This document shows, piece by piece, positions 46,089-57,298 of a stretch of DNA of 64,000 bases (its first letter is position 1; each line of letters opens with the position of its first letter). Source of the stretch: Pseudotabrizicola sediminis (GTDB taxonomy: Bacteria; Pseudomonadota; Alphaproteobacteria; Rhodobacterales; Rhodobacteraceae); assembly GCF_004745575.1 (NCBI RefSeq), contig NZ_RPEM01000009.1:1-64000 (forward strand), read 5' to 3'. Below the pieces are notes generated by a model. It was not told where the DNA came from. It ran no database searches and was given only the letters and a program-made list of their open reading frames with translations. Both the position numbers and the translations under genes were made by a program.

Positions 46089-47972
46089 ATGGCAATGTAT
46101 AACCCGCCCCCATCCTCCGGGCAGGCCGCTGTTGCCCCCGTTCCGGTCGCGGCATTTCCGGCACCGACCAAGGCAGAAACGCTGGGCGTGGTCCTGTTGC
46201 GCGACGGGCTGGTGCAGGGCGACGCACTGGTCAATGCGCTGGCGCAGCAAAAGCGGCGGCACGGGCGGGTCACTGATGTTTTGCTGTCACACGCCGCCCT
46301 GCCGCCCGATCAGATGTATGCCGCCGTTGCCGCGCATTGGGAAACCTCGGTGATCGACCCGGCACAGAGCCCGCCGGACCTGCATCTGATGGATCATCTG
46401 GGCGCCGGGGCCTGCCTGCGCAAATCCATGCTGCCCTGGCGCAATGTGGGCGGGGCCACCGTCATCGCCACAGCAGAACCCGAGGATTTCGACACGCACC
46501 GCGCCCACCTGACCGCCTTGTTCGGCCCGGTCGCCATGGCGATCACCTCGCGGTCGGCGGTACAGCACACGGTTCTGGCGCTGCGTGGCGCCCAGCTGGT
46601 GCATGCGGCGGAAACCCGGGTTCCGGGCAGCGAAAGCTGCCGTACCTTTGGCGGCGCACGTCTGCTGGTGCCACTGCTGGCCACAGCGGCGCTGGCGGCG
46701 GCCCTGTCGCTGGTCTGGCCCATGGCGATGCTCTGGCTGCTTACCGGCTGGACCTTTCTGTCGCTGCTGGCGCTGACCCTGCTCAAGGCGGGGGCCGGGC
46801 TGGCCGCTGGGCTGCGCCCGCCGCCTGCGCCGCCACCGACGCTGATCGCGCGCCTGCCCATCGTCTCTGTCATCGTCGCCCTGTTCGGCGAAAGCGATAT
46901 CGCCCCCCGCCTTGTGCGCCGTCTGGGCAAGCTGGATTATCCGCGCGAACTGCTTGACATCGTGCTGGTGACCGAAGCCGATGATCACCAGACCCAGGCC
47001 GCGCTGGCCGAGGCCGACCTGCCACCCTGGATGCGCATCGTGGTGGTGCCCGAGGGGCGGATCAAGACCAAACCGCGCGCGCTGAACTTTGCGCTGGACC
47101 ATTGCCGCGGCTCGATCATCGGGGTCTATGATGCCGAAGATGCACCCGAATCCGACCAGATCCGCCGCATCGTCCACCGCTTTTACCAGCGCGGGCCGGA
47201 CGTCGCCTGCCTGCAGGGCGTGCTCGATTTCTACAACCCCACCACCAACTGGCTGTCGCGCTGCTTTACCATCGAATATGCCACATGGTTCCGCCTTGTC
47301 CTGCCGGGCCTGCAACGGCTTGGCCTGCCGATTCCCCTGGGCGGCACCAGCCTGTTCTTCCGCCGCGCCGCACTGGAGGAACTGGGGGGATGGGACGCCC
47401 ACAACGTGACCGAAGACGCCGATCTGGGCATGCGCCTGTATCGTCACGGCTACCGGACCGAGCTGGTCTGCACTGTCACCGGGGAAGAGGCGAACTGCCG
47501 CCCCCTGCCATGGATTCGGCAACGCTCCCGCTGGCTCAAGGGGTATATGATGACCTGGGCCACCCATATGCGCGCGCCGCGCCTGCTGTGGCGCCAACTG
47601 GGGCCATGGAAATTTGCCGGGTTTCAGGTGCTGTTCCTGTGCACCCTGTCGCAATTCGTGCTGCTGCCGGTGCTGTGGTCGTTTTGGCTGCCGATGCTTG
47701 GCCTGCCCCACCCGATTGCCGACGCGCTGCCCGTGGCGGCGACCTGGGCGCTGATCGGGCTTTTGGCTCTGACCGAAGTGGTGAACCTGACACTACACCT
47801 GAGCGCGCTGCACCTGTCGGGGCATCGGTTCAGCCGCTGGTGGGTGCTGCTGATGCATCTGTACTTCCCGCTTGGCGCATTGGCGTCCTACAAGGCCGGG
47901 TGGGAGGTGCTGCGCAAACCCTTCTTTTGGGACAAGACCGCGCATGGCCATTTCGACCCGCGCGATGGCTAG
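46089..47972 (+). CDS. Membrane glycosyltransferase family 2 with N-terminal MshEN domain
   Basis: 627 residues in three parts. An MshEN (type II secretion GspE N-terminal) domain at about 32-165 has TLGVVLLRDGLVQGDALVNA and RKSMLPWRNVGGATVIATAEPEDFD. Two membrane helices follow at about 198-240. A processive-type GT2 domain (about 255-490) has D348-A-E-D351, T441-E-D443 and Q478-R-S-R-W482; C-terminal helices complete it, as in cellulose-synthase-like enzymes. It probably makes or exports a polysaccharide. MshEN binds c-di-GMP in MshE, so allosteric control is possible. The product is unknown. Confidence 0.85.
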   Translation: MAMYNPPPSSGQAAVAPVPVAAFPAPTKAETLGVVLLRDGLVQGDALVNALAQQKRRHGRVTDVLLSHAALPPDQMYAAVAAHWETSVIDPAQSPPDLHLMDHLGAGACLRKSMLPWRNVGGATVIATAEPEDFDTHRAHLTALFGPVAMAITSRSAVQHTVLALRGAQLVHAAETRVPGSESCRTFGGARLLVPLLATAALAAALSLVWPMAMLWLLTGWTFLSLLALTLLKAGAGLAAGLRPPPAPPPTLIARLPIVSVIVALFGESDIAPRLVRRLGKLDYPRELLDIVLVTEADDHQTQAALAEADLPPWMRIVVVPEGRIKTKPRALNFALDHCRGSIIGVYDAEDAPESDQIRRIVHRFYQRGPDVACLQGVLDFYNPTTNWLSRCFTIEYATWFRLVLPGLQRLGLPIPLGGTSLFFRRAALEELGGWDAHNVTEDADLGMRLYRHGYRTELVCTVTGEEANCRPLPWIRQRSRWLKGYMMTWATHMRAPRLLWRQLGPWKFAGFQVLFLCTLSQFVLLPVLWSFWLPMLGLPHPIADALPVAATWALIGLLALTEVVNLTLHLSALHLSGHRFSRWWVLLMHLYFPLGALASYKAGWEVLRKPFFWDKTAHGHFDPRDG

Positions 47973-48012
47973 ACCGTGGCACCCGCCAGTCGCCTGTTCC
48001 GACCGTGCGGTG

Positions 48013-48675
48013 CTATTCCCTCAGCCGCAACTCTCCGGCATCCACCCGCAGCCGCGTCTCGAAGGCCCGGCTGATATGCACGCGCAACGCCTCATAGGCG
48101 GCATTGCCGTCGCGCGCCTCGATCGCGGCCACGATCCGGTCATGCTCGGCCAGCGCCACCTCGCTGCGCCCCTCGGCCGCCAGCGAGGAATTGGCCATCA
48201 GCGCCATCGACCGGTGCACCAGATCCAGTTGCTGCACCAGAAACCGGTTGTGGCTGGCCAGATGGATCTGCCGGTGAAACCGCTTGTTCGCCCGGCTGAG
48301 CACGCGCGGATCACCGCTCAGCAACCGGCTGTCATCTTCCACCATGCCGCGCAGCACCCGGATCTCCTCATCGGTCGCATGCCGTGCCGCCAGCCGTGCC
48401 GCAAGCCCCTCCAGCTCGCTGCGCACGGCATAAAGCTCAGCCAGTTGGTTGTGGTCCAGACTGGCCACAATAAGGCTGCGCCCGTCGCGCGTCAGCATCG
48501 CCTGCGTCTCCAGCCGCTGCAACGCCTCGCGCACCGGGGTCCGGCTGACGCCCAGCCGCTCGGCCAGTTCCGATTCCACCAGACGGTCTCCGGGTTTGTA
48601 TAACCCGGCCTCGATCGCCTCCAGGATCAGCGTATAGGCATCCTTTTGCACCGCCACGTCCCTGTTTCTCCCCAT
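48013..48675 (-). CDS. GntR family (FCD) transcriptional regulator
   Basis: 220 residues. The winged helix (about 10-70) contains GDRLVESELAERLGVSRTPVREALQRLE. The all-helical FCD ligand-binding domain (about 85-210) has AVRSELEGLAARLAA, NKRFHRQIHLASHN and the metal-site histidines. Such regulators respond to small organic acids. The exact start is uncertain; TTG and GTG codons lie close by. It diverges from the HAD phosphatase gene. Confidence 0.9.
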   Translation of the reverse strand: MGRNRDVAVQKDAYTLILEAIEAGLYKPGDRLVESELAERLGVSRTPVREALQRLETQAMLTRDGRSLIVASLDHNQLAELYAVRSELEGLAARLAARHATDEEIRVLRGMVEDDSRLLSGDPRVLSRANKRFHRQIHLASHNRFLVQQLDLVHRSMALMANSSLAAEGRSEVALAEHDRIVAAIEARDGNAAYEALRVHISRAFETRLRVDAGELRLRE

Positions 48676-48751
48676 CTCCAATGGGTTAAGCTACAGCCCT
48701 GCCCCCGGCTTTGGCAAGCAGCCATAACACGCAGCCCCGGACCCGGCGGCA

Positions 48752-48790
48752 GGTGCCTCTGGCGGGAGTATTTCAGAAAGGTGCAGACCA
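48752..48790 (+). repeat. Degenerate intergenic element, copy C
   Basis: TGCCTCTGGCGGGAGTATTT followed by CAGAAAGGTGCAGACC. It is a diverged form of the GAGGATATTT core, without the perfect hairpin, and lies 42 bp upstream of the HAD phosphatase gene. Confidence 0.45.
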
Positions 48791-48831
48791 CAGCGCAGCA
48801 CGCCCTTGCCGGTGCGGGAACGGCGGATTAG

Positions 48832-49491
48832 ATGCCTTACATGGTCCGCAGCAGCTTTTCACACGTCGACACCTGGGTCTTTGACCTCGACAACACGCTC
48901 TACCCGCCGCAGATGCGCCTGTTCGACCAGATCGAGGTGCGGATGACCCATTGGGTGATGCGCGAACTGGGGGTGGATCAGGCCCGCGCCAACCATTTGC
49001 GCGGGCATTACTGGCAGCTATACGGCACCACTTTGGCCGGTCTGATGCGCGAACATGGCATCGATCCGGCGGGCTACCTTGCGGATGTGCATGACATCGA
49101 CTTTTCGGTGCTTCAACCCGATGCGCAGCTTGCGGGGCGGATCAGGGCGCTGCCCGGGCGCCGCATCGTCTATACCAATGGTGATGCGCCCTACGCGCAA
49201 AAAGTACTGGCCGCGCGCGGTCTGTCGGACCTGTTCGACGCGGTCTACGGGGTGGAACATGCGGGCTATTTGCCCAAGCCCGAGGCTGGTGCCTTCCAGA
49301 CCGTGTTCGGGCTGGACGGGCTGAACCCGAAATCCGCCGCGATGTTCGAAGATGACCCGCGCAATCTGGCCGTGCCGCATGCCATGGGCCTGCGCACCGT
49401 TCATATCGCACCGCAGCCCGAACCCGCGCCGCACATTCACCACCATGCAAACGACCTGTCGGCCTTTCTGGGCCTGCTGACACAAGACTGA
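48832..49491 (+). CDS. HAD-superfamily pyrimidine 5'-nucleotidase
   Basis: 219 residues. The HAD nucleophile motif is WVFDLDNTLYPP (about 15-26), motif II IVYTNGD, motif III lysine in LPKPEAGAF and motif IV MFEDDPRNL. The sequence matches the SDT1/YjjG-like pyrimidine 5'-nucleotidase group common in alphaproteobacteria. Substrate inferred from family. An ATG three codons in (48841) is an alternative start. Confidence 0.88.
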   Translation: MPYMVRSSFSHVDTWVFDLDNTLYPPQMRLFDQIEVRMTHWVMRELGVDQARANHLRGHYWQLYGTTLAGLMREHGIDPAGYLADVHDIDFSVLQPDAQLAGRIRALPGRRIVYTNGDAPYAQKVLAARGLSDLFDAVYGVEHAGYLPKPEAGAFQTVFGLDGLNPKSAAMFEDDPRNLAVPHAMGLRTVHIAPQPEPAPHIHHHANDLSAFLGLLTQD

Positions 49492-49595
49492 GCGGCGCTG
49501 CGACCCAAATGCTGCATTCTGGATGCGTCATTTCGCGCGTGGCCCGAAGGGGCCGCCCCCGCTATCTTACAGTCAGGTTAGCAAAGGTTTCCCGG

Positions 49596-49865
49596 ATGAC
49601 CCAGACCACCCCCACCATCACACGCCTGCCCCTTGGCCAGCGTATCCTTTACGGCACGCCCCTCATTGGCCGCATCGCGCGCGAGGTGTCGCAGGATGTG
49701 AACAACGTCTTCTATCTGCTGGTCGTAGTGATCACCCTCGAAATCCTCGCCTTTCTGACCTGGGGTCCGGTGGTCTTTACACTGACCGCGCTGGTGCTGG
49801 TGCCACTGATGTTTCTGTTCTTCATCGCCATCAGCTGGCCCGGCCGGTCGCGCCCCAAAAGCTGA
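49596..49865 (+). CDS. Small inner-membrane protein of unknown function
   Basis: 89 residues with two membrane helices (about 38-57 and 58-80). The N-terminal part LPLGQRILYGTPLIGRIAREVSQDVNN is amphipathic and the end is basic (SWPGRSRPKS). AAAGG precedes the ATG. It lies between the HAD phosphatase and a monooxygenase gene on the same strand. No domain recognised. Confidence 0.72.
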   Translation: MTQTTPTITRLPLGQRILYGTPLIGRIAREVSQDVNNVFYLLVVVITLEILAFLTWGPVVFTLTALVLVPLMFLFFIAISWPGRSRPKS

Positions 49866-49945
49866 CGCCAAATACGGGAACGGGGCACTTTGCCGCTTCG
49901 ACTTCCCCGCCGCAGGGTCTATCTTGTGTGCGACAGGAGAGCCCC

Positions 49946-51145
49946 ATGACCCGCACATCCACCGATATTCTGATTTCCGGCGGCGGTGTCGCCGGGCTGA
50001 CCGCTGCCGCCGCCTTTGGTGCTGCCGGGTTCAGCGTGATCTGTGTCGATCCCAGCCCTCCAGTCACCTCTGATACCGCAGAGGGTGCCGATTTGCGCAG
50101 CACGGCCTTTCTGCACCCCTCTATTCCGGTGTTGCAGGACGCAGGCCTTTGGGCGCGGCTGGAGCCGCATGCCGCCGCCCTGCAGGTGATGCGCATCATC
50201 GACGCGGGCGGCGAGGTTTCCGAACCCCGCCTGACCAAGGATTTCAATGCGGCCGAACTCTCAGGCCTGCCCTTTGGCTGGAACCTGCCGAACTGGCTGC
50301 TCCGGCGCGAAATGGTGGCCAGGCTGGCCGAATTGCCCAACGTTGATTTCCGCCCCGGCATCGCCACACATCGGCTGATGACCCGCACCACCGAGGCGCT
50401 GGTCACCCTGTCGGATGGCGCACAGATCCGCGCCCGCATGGTCATTGCCGCTGATGGCCGCAATTCGCCCGTGCGCCAGGCGCTTGGCATCCCGGTCATA
50501 ACCCTGCGCTACGGGCAGAAGGCGCTTGCCTTTGCCGTAACGCATCCGGTGCCGCATGAAAACGTCTCGACCGAGATCCACCGCACGGGCGGGCCGTTCA
50601 CGCTGGTGCCGCTGCCCGACCGCGATGGCAGACCCCGCTCTGCCGTGGTCTGGATGGAAACCGGCCCCGAGGTGGCACGGCTGCAAGCGCTGCCAGTGCC
50701 GGATTTCGAAGCAGAAATGTCCACCCGCTCTTGCCATATCCTTGGCCCACTGACGCTCGACAGCCGGTTGACGGTCTGGCCGATCATCACCCAGATCGCC
50801 AGCCGCATGGCGGGTGAACGCTGCGCCCTGATGGCCGAGGCTGCGCATGTGCTGCCGCCCATCGGCGCGCAGGGGCTGAACATGTCCCTCGCCGATCTGA
50901 CCGTGCTGCTCAATCTGGCCCGTGACGACCCGGACACTATCGGATCGGCGCAGATGCTCGACGCCTATCACCGCAAACGGCATTGGGAAGTGCAGGCCCG
51001 CATCACCGGCATTGACGCGCTCAACCGGGCCTCGATGATGGGGGCCCAGCCGCTGCGCGACCTGCGGGCGACAGCGCTGAACGCGCTGTACTCTGCCGCC
51101 CCGGTGCGCCGCACGCTGATGAAGGCCGGGCTTGGCCTGCGGTAG
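49946..51145 (+). CDS. UbiH/UbiF-family FAD-dependent monooxygenase
   Basis: 399 residues. FAD motifs: the Rossmann loop SGGGVAGLTAAAAFG (about 11-25), AADGRNSPVRQ in the middle and the GD-type end motif in LMAEAAHVLPPIGAQGLNMSLADL. These identify the UbiH/UbiF/COQ6 group that hydroxylates the ubiquinone ring, the probable role. The FAD-ribose Asp of the last motif reads E-A-A-H where GDAAH is usual, a possible substitution. It converges on the class V aminotransferase gene. Confidence 0.88.
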   Translation: MTRTSTDILISGGGVAGLTAAAAFGAAGFSVICVDPSPPVTSDTAEGADLRSTAFLHPSIPVLQDAGLWARLEPHAAALQVMRIIDAGGEVSEPRLTKDFNAAELSGLPFGWNLPNWLLRREMVARLAELPNVDFRPGIATHRLMTRTTEALVTLSDGAQIRARMVIAADGRNSPVRQALGIPVITLRYGQKALAFAVTHPVPHENVSTEIHRTGGPFTLVPLPDRDGRPRSAVVWMETGPEVARLQALPVPDFEAEMSTRSCHILGPLTLDSRLTVWPIITQIASRMAGERCALMAEAAHVLPPIGAQGLNMSLADLTVLLNLARDDPDTIGSAQMLDAYHRKRHWEVQARITGIDALNRASMMGAQPLRDLRATALNALYSAAPVRRTLMKAGLGLR

Positions 51146-51156
51146 GGGGCGGTGCG

Positions 51157-52281
51157 CTACAGCACCGCTTCCACCGCCCGCTCCAGCCGCGCGACCGTAC
51201 CCGGCACGTCCTTCAGCTTGTCCAGACCGAACAGCCCGATGCGGAAGGTCTTGAACGCCTCACCCTCGCCCACCTGCAACGGCACGCCTGCAGCAATCTG
51301 CAAGCCCTGTTCGCGGAACTTCGCTCCGTTTTGCACGGCAGAATCGTCGGTATAGCTCACCACCACACCGGGGGCCTGGAACCCCTCTGCCGCAACAGAC
51401 CGCACGCCCTTGCCCGCCAGCAGGGCGCGCACCGCATAGCCCAGCTCCCATTGCGCGGCCTTGGCGGCGTCGAACCCCATGTCGCGGGTTTCGACCATCG
51501 CATCGCGGAACCCGAGAATGGCATCCGTCGGCATGGTGGCATGATAGGCATGCCCGCCCGCCTCATAAGCCGCCATCATCGCGCGCCATTTCTTCAGGTC
51601 GATGGCAAAGCTGTTCGACGTTGTCTCGGCCAGCCGCGCCTCGGCCAAAGGCGACATCACCACCACGCCAGCGGAAGGCGACGCCGACCACCCTTTCTGC
51701 GGGGCCGAGATCAGCACATCGACGCCGACAGCCGCCATATCCACCCAGATGCAGCCGCTCGCGATGCAATCGAGCACCATCAGCGCCCCCACCTCATGGG
51801 CGGCCTCGGCCACGGCACGGATATAGTCGTCGGGCAGGATGATCCCGGCGCTGGTTTCCACATGCGGCGCGAACACCGCCTCGGGCCGGGTCTCGCGGAT
51901 GCGGGCCACAACCTCCTCTACGGGCGGCGGTGCATAGGGGGCGCGCGCATCATTGCCGGTCTGCCGCGCCATCACCACAGTGACATCCTTGGCAAACCCG
52001 CCCGCGTCAAAGATCTGGCTCCAGCGATAGGAAAACCAGCCGTTGCGCACCACCAGCACGCGACCTTGCCCGAACTGCCGCGCCACCGCCTCCATCGCAT
52101 AGGTGCCGCCCCCCGGCACCAGTGCCACCGCACTGCCGTTGTAAACCTCGCGCAGCATCCCCGACACATCGCGCATCACGCCCTGAAACCGCGCCGACAT
52201 GTGGTTCAGACTGCGATCGGTGAACACCACCGAAAACTCCTCCAACCCGTCGGGGTCTACGTCAGCATGCAGTCCGGCCAT
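51157..52281 (-). CDS. Class V aminotransferase (alanine-glyoxylate aminotransferase-like)
   Basis: 374 residues. FTDRSLNHMSARFQGVMRDVSG and PGGGTYAMEAVARQFG lie at the N-terminus; PLP sits on the lysine in SAPQKGWSASPSAGV. The pattern is that of class V fold-type I enzymes acting on serine, alanine or phosphoserine. GAGGAGA precedes the ATG at 52281. Repeat copy D lies just upstream, then two Lrp/AsnC genes on the same strand, which may regulate it. Confidence 0.88.
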   Translation of the reverse strand: MAGLHADVDPDGLEEFSVVFTDRSLNHMSARFQGVMRDVSGMLREVYNGSAVALVPGGGTYAMEAVARQFGQGRVLVVRNGWFSYRWSQIFDAGGFAKDVTVVMARQTGNDARAPYAPPPVEEVVARIRETRPEAVFAPHVETSAGIILPDDYIRAVAEAAHEVGALMVLDCIASGCIWVDMAAVGVDVLISAPQKGWSASPSAGVVVMSPLAEARLAETTSNSFAIDLKKWRAMMAAYEAGGHAYHATMPTDAILGFRDAMVETRDMGFDAAKAAQWELGYAVRALLAGKGVRSVAAEGFQAPGVVVSYTDDSAVQNGAKFREQGLQIAAGVPLQVGEGEAFKTFRIGLFGLDKLKDVPGTVARLERAVEAVL

Positions 52282-52336
52282 GATGTCTCTCCTCTTTTGA
52301 CAGACCATAGCCCAAGCCCGCCGCAAAGAAACCCTC

Positions 52337-52390
52337 CCCATCATCTGTTCAAAAATATCCTCCGGGGGTCCGGGGGTGGAAAACCCCCGG
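52337..52390 (-). repeat. Intergenic hairpin/GAGGATATTT element, copy D
   Basis: On the minus strand hairpin CCGGGGGT-loop-ACCCCCGG (52370-52390) is followed by GACCCCCGGAGGATATTTTT and GAACAGATGATGG. The hairpin loop differs from copies A, B and E, but the core is nearly the same as copy B. It lies between the second Lrp gene and the class V aminotransferase. Confidence 0.65.
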
Positions 52391-52401
52391 CGGCCAGCCC
52401 C

Positions 52402-52856
52402 CTAGCCCAACGGCCCCGGCCTGCGCTCTTCGGTCAGCAGCACATTGGCCTCTACGTTGCCCACCCCCGGAAGGGTCATGATCCGACGCCGCAGCACCCG
52501 CTCGAAGTCGGCGATGTCGCGCGCCACCACGCGCAAGCGGTAATCAAACAGCCCCAGCACATGCTGCACCACCTGTACCTCGGGGATCGCCATCACCGCG
52601 CGCTCAAAGTCCTCCAGCGGCACCCGGCCGCGTGTGGCCAGTTTCACCCCCAGAAACACCGTCACGCCAAACCCCAGTGCTGCGCGGTCCACCTCCACCC
52701 GCCGCCCCGCCAGCACGCCCGCCTCCTCCAGCCGCTTCACCCGGCGCCAGGCGGCGGGCTGGCTCAGCCCCAGCATCCGCCCCAGTTCCCCGGCCCCCAC
52801 CGTGCCATCACGCGACAGGATGCGCAGAATGCCCCGGTCCAGATCATCCAAATCCA

Positions 52857-52860
<4 letters not shown>
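52402..52860 (-). CDS. Lrp/AsnC family transcriptional regulator (second of a pair)
   Basis: 152 residues. Winged helix DLDDLDRGILRILSRDG plus LSQPAAWRRVKRLEEAGVL at about 1-55, and a RAM/AsnC ligand domain with VMAIPEVQVVQHVLGLFDYRLRVVARD. Its ATG overlaps the stop of the upstream Lrp gene by four bases, so translation is coupled. Two paralogues side by side suggest a hetero-oligomer or amino-acid sensing with two specificities. Confidence 0.92.
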
Positions 52861-54462
<1,602 letters not shown>

Positions 54463-54489
54463 GGCTGCGATCCAAGCCATCCGCACAGC

Positions 54490-54517
54490 AAAAAGCCGGG
54501 GGAAACCCCGGCTTTTT
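54490..54517 (+). terminator. Rho-independent terminator of ilvC
   Basis: AAAAAGCCGGGG pairs with CCCCGGCTTTTT around GAAA, 27 bp after the stop. AAAAA on the left lets it also serve the convergent small gene. Confidence 0.9.
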
Positions 54518-54564
54518 CATCTGCAGGCACCGAACGGGCCGCAATGGCCCGCCAGCCCAGCCCC

Positions 54565-54813
54565 TTACTGAACGATCCGGTCAGGGCGCACCATCCCGGT
54601 TTGCCGGGCGCGCAGCGCCATGACCTGTGGCCGCTCGTGGGCCGGGATCAAGAACCCCACGCCGCCATATTTGCCATCCCTGGCCAGCGTCGATTTCGGC
54701 GCGTTCGGGTCGTGGCGGCGTTCTTCGACGCGCGCCTTGCTGATCAGCGCAAAGACCAGCACGGCCAGCATCGTAATCAGCGAGAGAAACGGAATCAGGG
54801 CTCCGGCAATCAT
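54565..54813 (-). CDS. Small membrane protein of unknown function
   Basis: 82 residues. One N-terminal transmembrane helix (about 3-25, AGALIPFLSLITMLAVLVFALI) and a basic cytoplasmic tail with KARVEERRHDPNAPKSTLARDGKYGGVGFLIPAHERPQ. AAGGAAG precedes the ATG. It converges on ilvC. No domain recognised. Confidence 0.68.
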   Translation of the reverse strand: MIAGALIPFLSLITMLAVLVFALISKARVEERRHDPNAPKSTLARDGKYGGVGFLIPAHERPQVMALRARQTGMVRPDRIVQ

Positions 54814-54992
54814 CGGACTTCCTTTCGGGATGGGCCTGCGCAACGGCCTTGCCGCGCGAGGGACTGTTGCATGTGTCTCTGAGGTAACCCACCCGCTACC
54901 GATTGGTTCCGTGACCCGCTGTCGCAGGCCCCGCCGCCCCAAAGCCGCCGCCCGCACTGGCGCCCCCTCGCGCCGCCCGCTACACCGCAGTC

Positions 54993-55892
54993 ATGACCGC
55001 ACCCATCCCCACCCCCACCCGCAGCGACTGGCTGTCGATCCTCGCCCTTGGCCTGATCTGGGGCGGGACGTTTATTGTCATCAGCCTTGCCCTGCGCGGC
55101 TATGGCCCGGTCACGGTGGCCTGCGCGCGCACCACATTCGGCGCGCTGACCGTGCTGGGCCTGCTGTGGCTGACCGGGCGGCAGTTGCCGCGCGACGCGA
55201 GGGTCTGGCGCTCTGCGGTGCCGATTGGCCTTCTGTCCACCGCCCTGCCGTTCTTCCTGCTGTCCTGGGGCCAGCAATCGGTGCCCTCGGCCTTTGCCGG
55301 GCTGTCGATGGCCGCCGTGCCACTGTTCGTGCTGCCCCTCGCGCACCGCTACTCGGATGAGCCGCTGACCACGCGACGCGCCATCGGCTTTGCGCTTGGC
55401 TTTGCCGGGGTGCTGGTGCTGCTGGGGCCAGCGGCGGCCGCGGGCGACGGGGCCACGCTGGCGCAGCTGGCCTGCCTTGGTGCCGCGCTCTCTTATGCCG
55501 TGTCGTCTGTGCTGACCCGCCGCTGCCCGCCGGTTGATCCGGTGGCCCTCGCGGCGGCCACGCTGATGGTGGGGGCGGTGGTGCTGATCCCGGCCATGCT
55601 GCTGGTCGAGGGCGTGCCGGCTTGGGCCGGCACCGTGCCGGGCGTAGCCATCATCTTCCTTGGCCTCGTGCCAACCGCCTTCGCCGCCCTGCTGCGGGTA
55701 ACGGTGATCCGCAGCGCCGGGTCGGGCTTCATGACGCTGACCAATTATCAGGTACCGCTGTGGTCGATGGGCTTTGGTGTGGTGTTTCTGGCCGAAACAC
55801 TGCCCAGCACGTTCTTCGCAGCTCTCGGCCTGATCCTGACCGGGCTGGCGATCAGCCAAAGCCGGCGGCGGAAAATGGCAACAGCCTCCTAA
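54993..55892 (+). CDS. DMT superfamily (EamA) transporter
   Basis: 299 residues with about ten membrane helices in two EamA repeats. DWLSILALGLIWGGTFIVISLALRGYGP opens the first repeat (within about 10-37); the end has QVPLWSMGFGVVFLAETLPSTFFAALGLILTGLAIS. Substrate unknown. It is the third EamA gene of the window. It converges on glmM. Confidence 0.88.
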   Translation: MTAPIPTPTRSDWLSILALGLIWGGTFIVISLALRGYGPVTVACARTTFGALTVLGLLWLTGRQLPRDARVWRSAVPIGLLSTALPFFLLSWGQQSVPSAFAGLSMAAVPLFVLPLAHRYSDEPLTTRRAIGFALGFAGVLVLLGPAAAAGDGATLAQLACLGAALSYAVSSVLTRRCPPVDPVALAAATLMVGAVVLIPAMLLVEGVPAWAGTVPGVAIIFLGLVPTAFAALLRVTVIRSAGSGFMTLTNYQVPLWSMGFGVVFLAETLPSTFFAALGLILTGLAISQSRRRKMATAS

Positions 55893-55954
55893 AGCTGCCC
55901 CATCAACGCATTGATATCATTTACGTCTAAAGGCTGCAACATGGTGCCCCCCTC

Positions 55955-57298
55955 TTACACCACCGCCTCGACCGCCTCTACAATCTCATCCACCACCTGC
56001 ACCAGCATGCGCTCATCCTCACATTCCGCCATGACCCGGATCAAAGGTTCGGTGCCCGATTTCCGGATCAGGATGCGGCCCTTGCCCTCGATCCGCGCGG
56101 TATTCGCCCTGATCACCGCCTGAACCGACGCCTGCTCCAGCGGGGCCTTGCCATCGGCAAAGCGCACGTTCTTGAGCATCTGTGGCACCGTCTCGAACTG
56201 CCGGACCAGGCCGCTGGCCGGTTGGCCCGTGCGCGCCATCTCGGCCAGAAATTGCAGCCCCGCGATCAGCCCGTCGCCGGTGGTGGCATAGTCGGTCATC
56301 ACGATATGCCCCGACTGTTCCCCGCCCAGATTGAACCCCCCGGCCCGCATCCGTTCGACGACATAGCGGTCGCCTACCGCCGTCCGCTCCAGCCCGATGC
56401 CCTGCGCGTCCAGAAACCGCTCCAGCCCAAGGTTCGACATGACCGTGGCCACCAGCGCCCCGCCGCGCAATCGCCCGTCCGCCGCCCAGCGGGCCGCCAT
56501 CAGCGCCATGATCTGGTCGCCATCCGCCACCCGCCCGGTTTCGTCCAGAATCATCACCCGGTCGGCATCGCCGTCAAGGCAAATCCCCACATCTGCCCCA
56601 TGCGCCACCACCGCCTCGGCTGCAGTCTGGGTATAGGTGCTGCCGCAGCGGTCGTTGATATTGGTCCCGTTGGGCGACACCCCCACCGGCACAACCGTTG
56701 CCCCCAACTCCCACAGCACCTCGGGCGCGGCCTTGTAGGCGGCCCCGTTGGCACAGTCGATCACCACCTTCAGCCCGTCGAGCCGTAGGCCCGCAGGAAA
56801 AGTGGTCTTGACGAACTCCTGATACCGCCCGCGCCCGTCTTCGATCCGTTTGGCGCGGCCAATGTTCTGGGCCTGCGCCAGTTGAATCTCGCTTTCCACC
56901 AGCGCCTCGATCTCTGCCTCGGCCTCATCCGACAGCTTGAACCCGTCGGGGCCAAAGAACTTGATGCCGTTGTCCTGATGCGGGTTGTGGCTGGCGGAAA
57001 TCATCACCCCCACATCGGCCCGCATGCTGCGGGTCAGAAACCCCACCGCAGGTGTCGGCACGGGGCCCAAGAGCAGCACATTCATGCCGGTGCTGGTCAG
57101 CCCCGCCGTCAGCGCGTTTTCCAGCATATAGCCCGACAGCCGTGTGTCCTTGCCGATCACCACCCGGTGGGCCGAACCACCATCGCGGCGAAAGAACCGC
57201 CCCGCAGCCGCGCCCAGCTTCAACGCCATCTCGGCGGTCATCGGATAGGTGTTGGCGCGGCCGCGCACGCCATCGGTGCCAAACAGTTTGCGCGTCAT
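55955..57298 (-). CDS. glmM: Phosphoglucosamine mutase
   Basis: 447 residues. It converts glucosamine-6-phosphate to glucosamine-1-phosphate for UDP-GlcNAc, peptidoglycan and [14 protein letters not shown] at the N-terminus, the phosphoserine loop [14 protein letters not shown], the metal loop DGDADRV and the sugar-ring motif GEQSGH are all present. Its ATG overlaps the folP stop by four bases, so folB-folP-glmM form a unit. Confidence 0.97.
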   Translation of the reverse strand: MTRKLFGTDGVRGRANTYPMTAEMALKLGAAAGRFFRRDGGSAHRVVIGKDTRLSGYMLENALTAGLTSTGMNVLLLGPVPTPAVGFLTRSMRADVGVMISASHNPHQDNGIKFFGPDGFKLSDEAEAEIEALVESEIQLAQAQNIGRAKRIEDGRGRYQEFVKTTFPAGLRLDGLKVVIDCANGAAYKAAPEVLWELGATVVPVGVSPNGTNINDRCGSTYTQTAAEAVVAHGADVGICLDGDADRVMILDETGRVADGDQIMALMAARWAADGRLRGGALVATVMSNLGLERFLDAQGIGLERTAVGDRYVVERMRAGGFNLGGEQSGHIVMTDYATTGDGLIAGLQFLAEMARTGQPASGLVRQFETVPQMLKNVRFADGKAPLEQASVQAVIRANTARIEGKGRILIRKSGTEPLIRVMAECEDERMLVQVVDEIVEAVEAVV

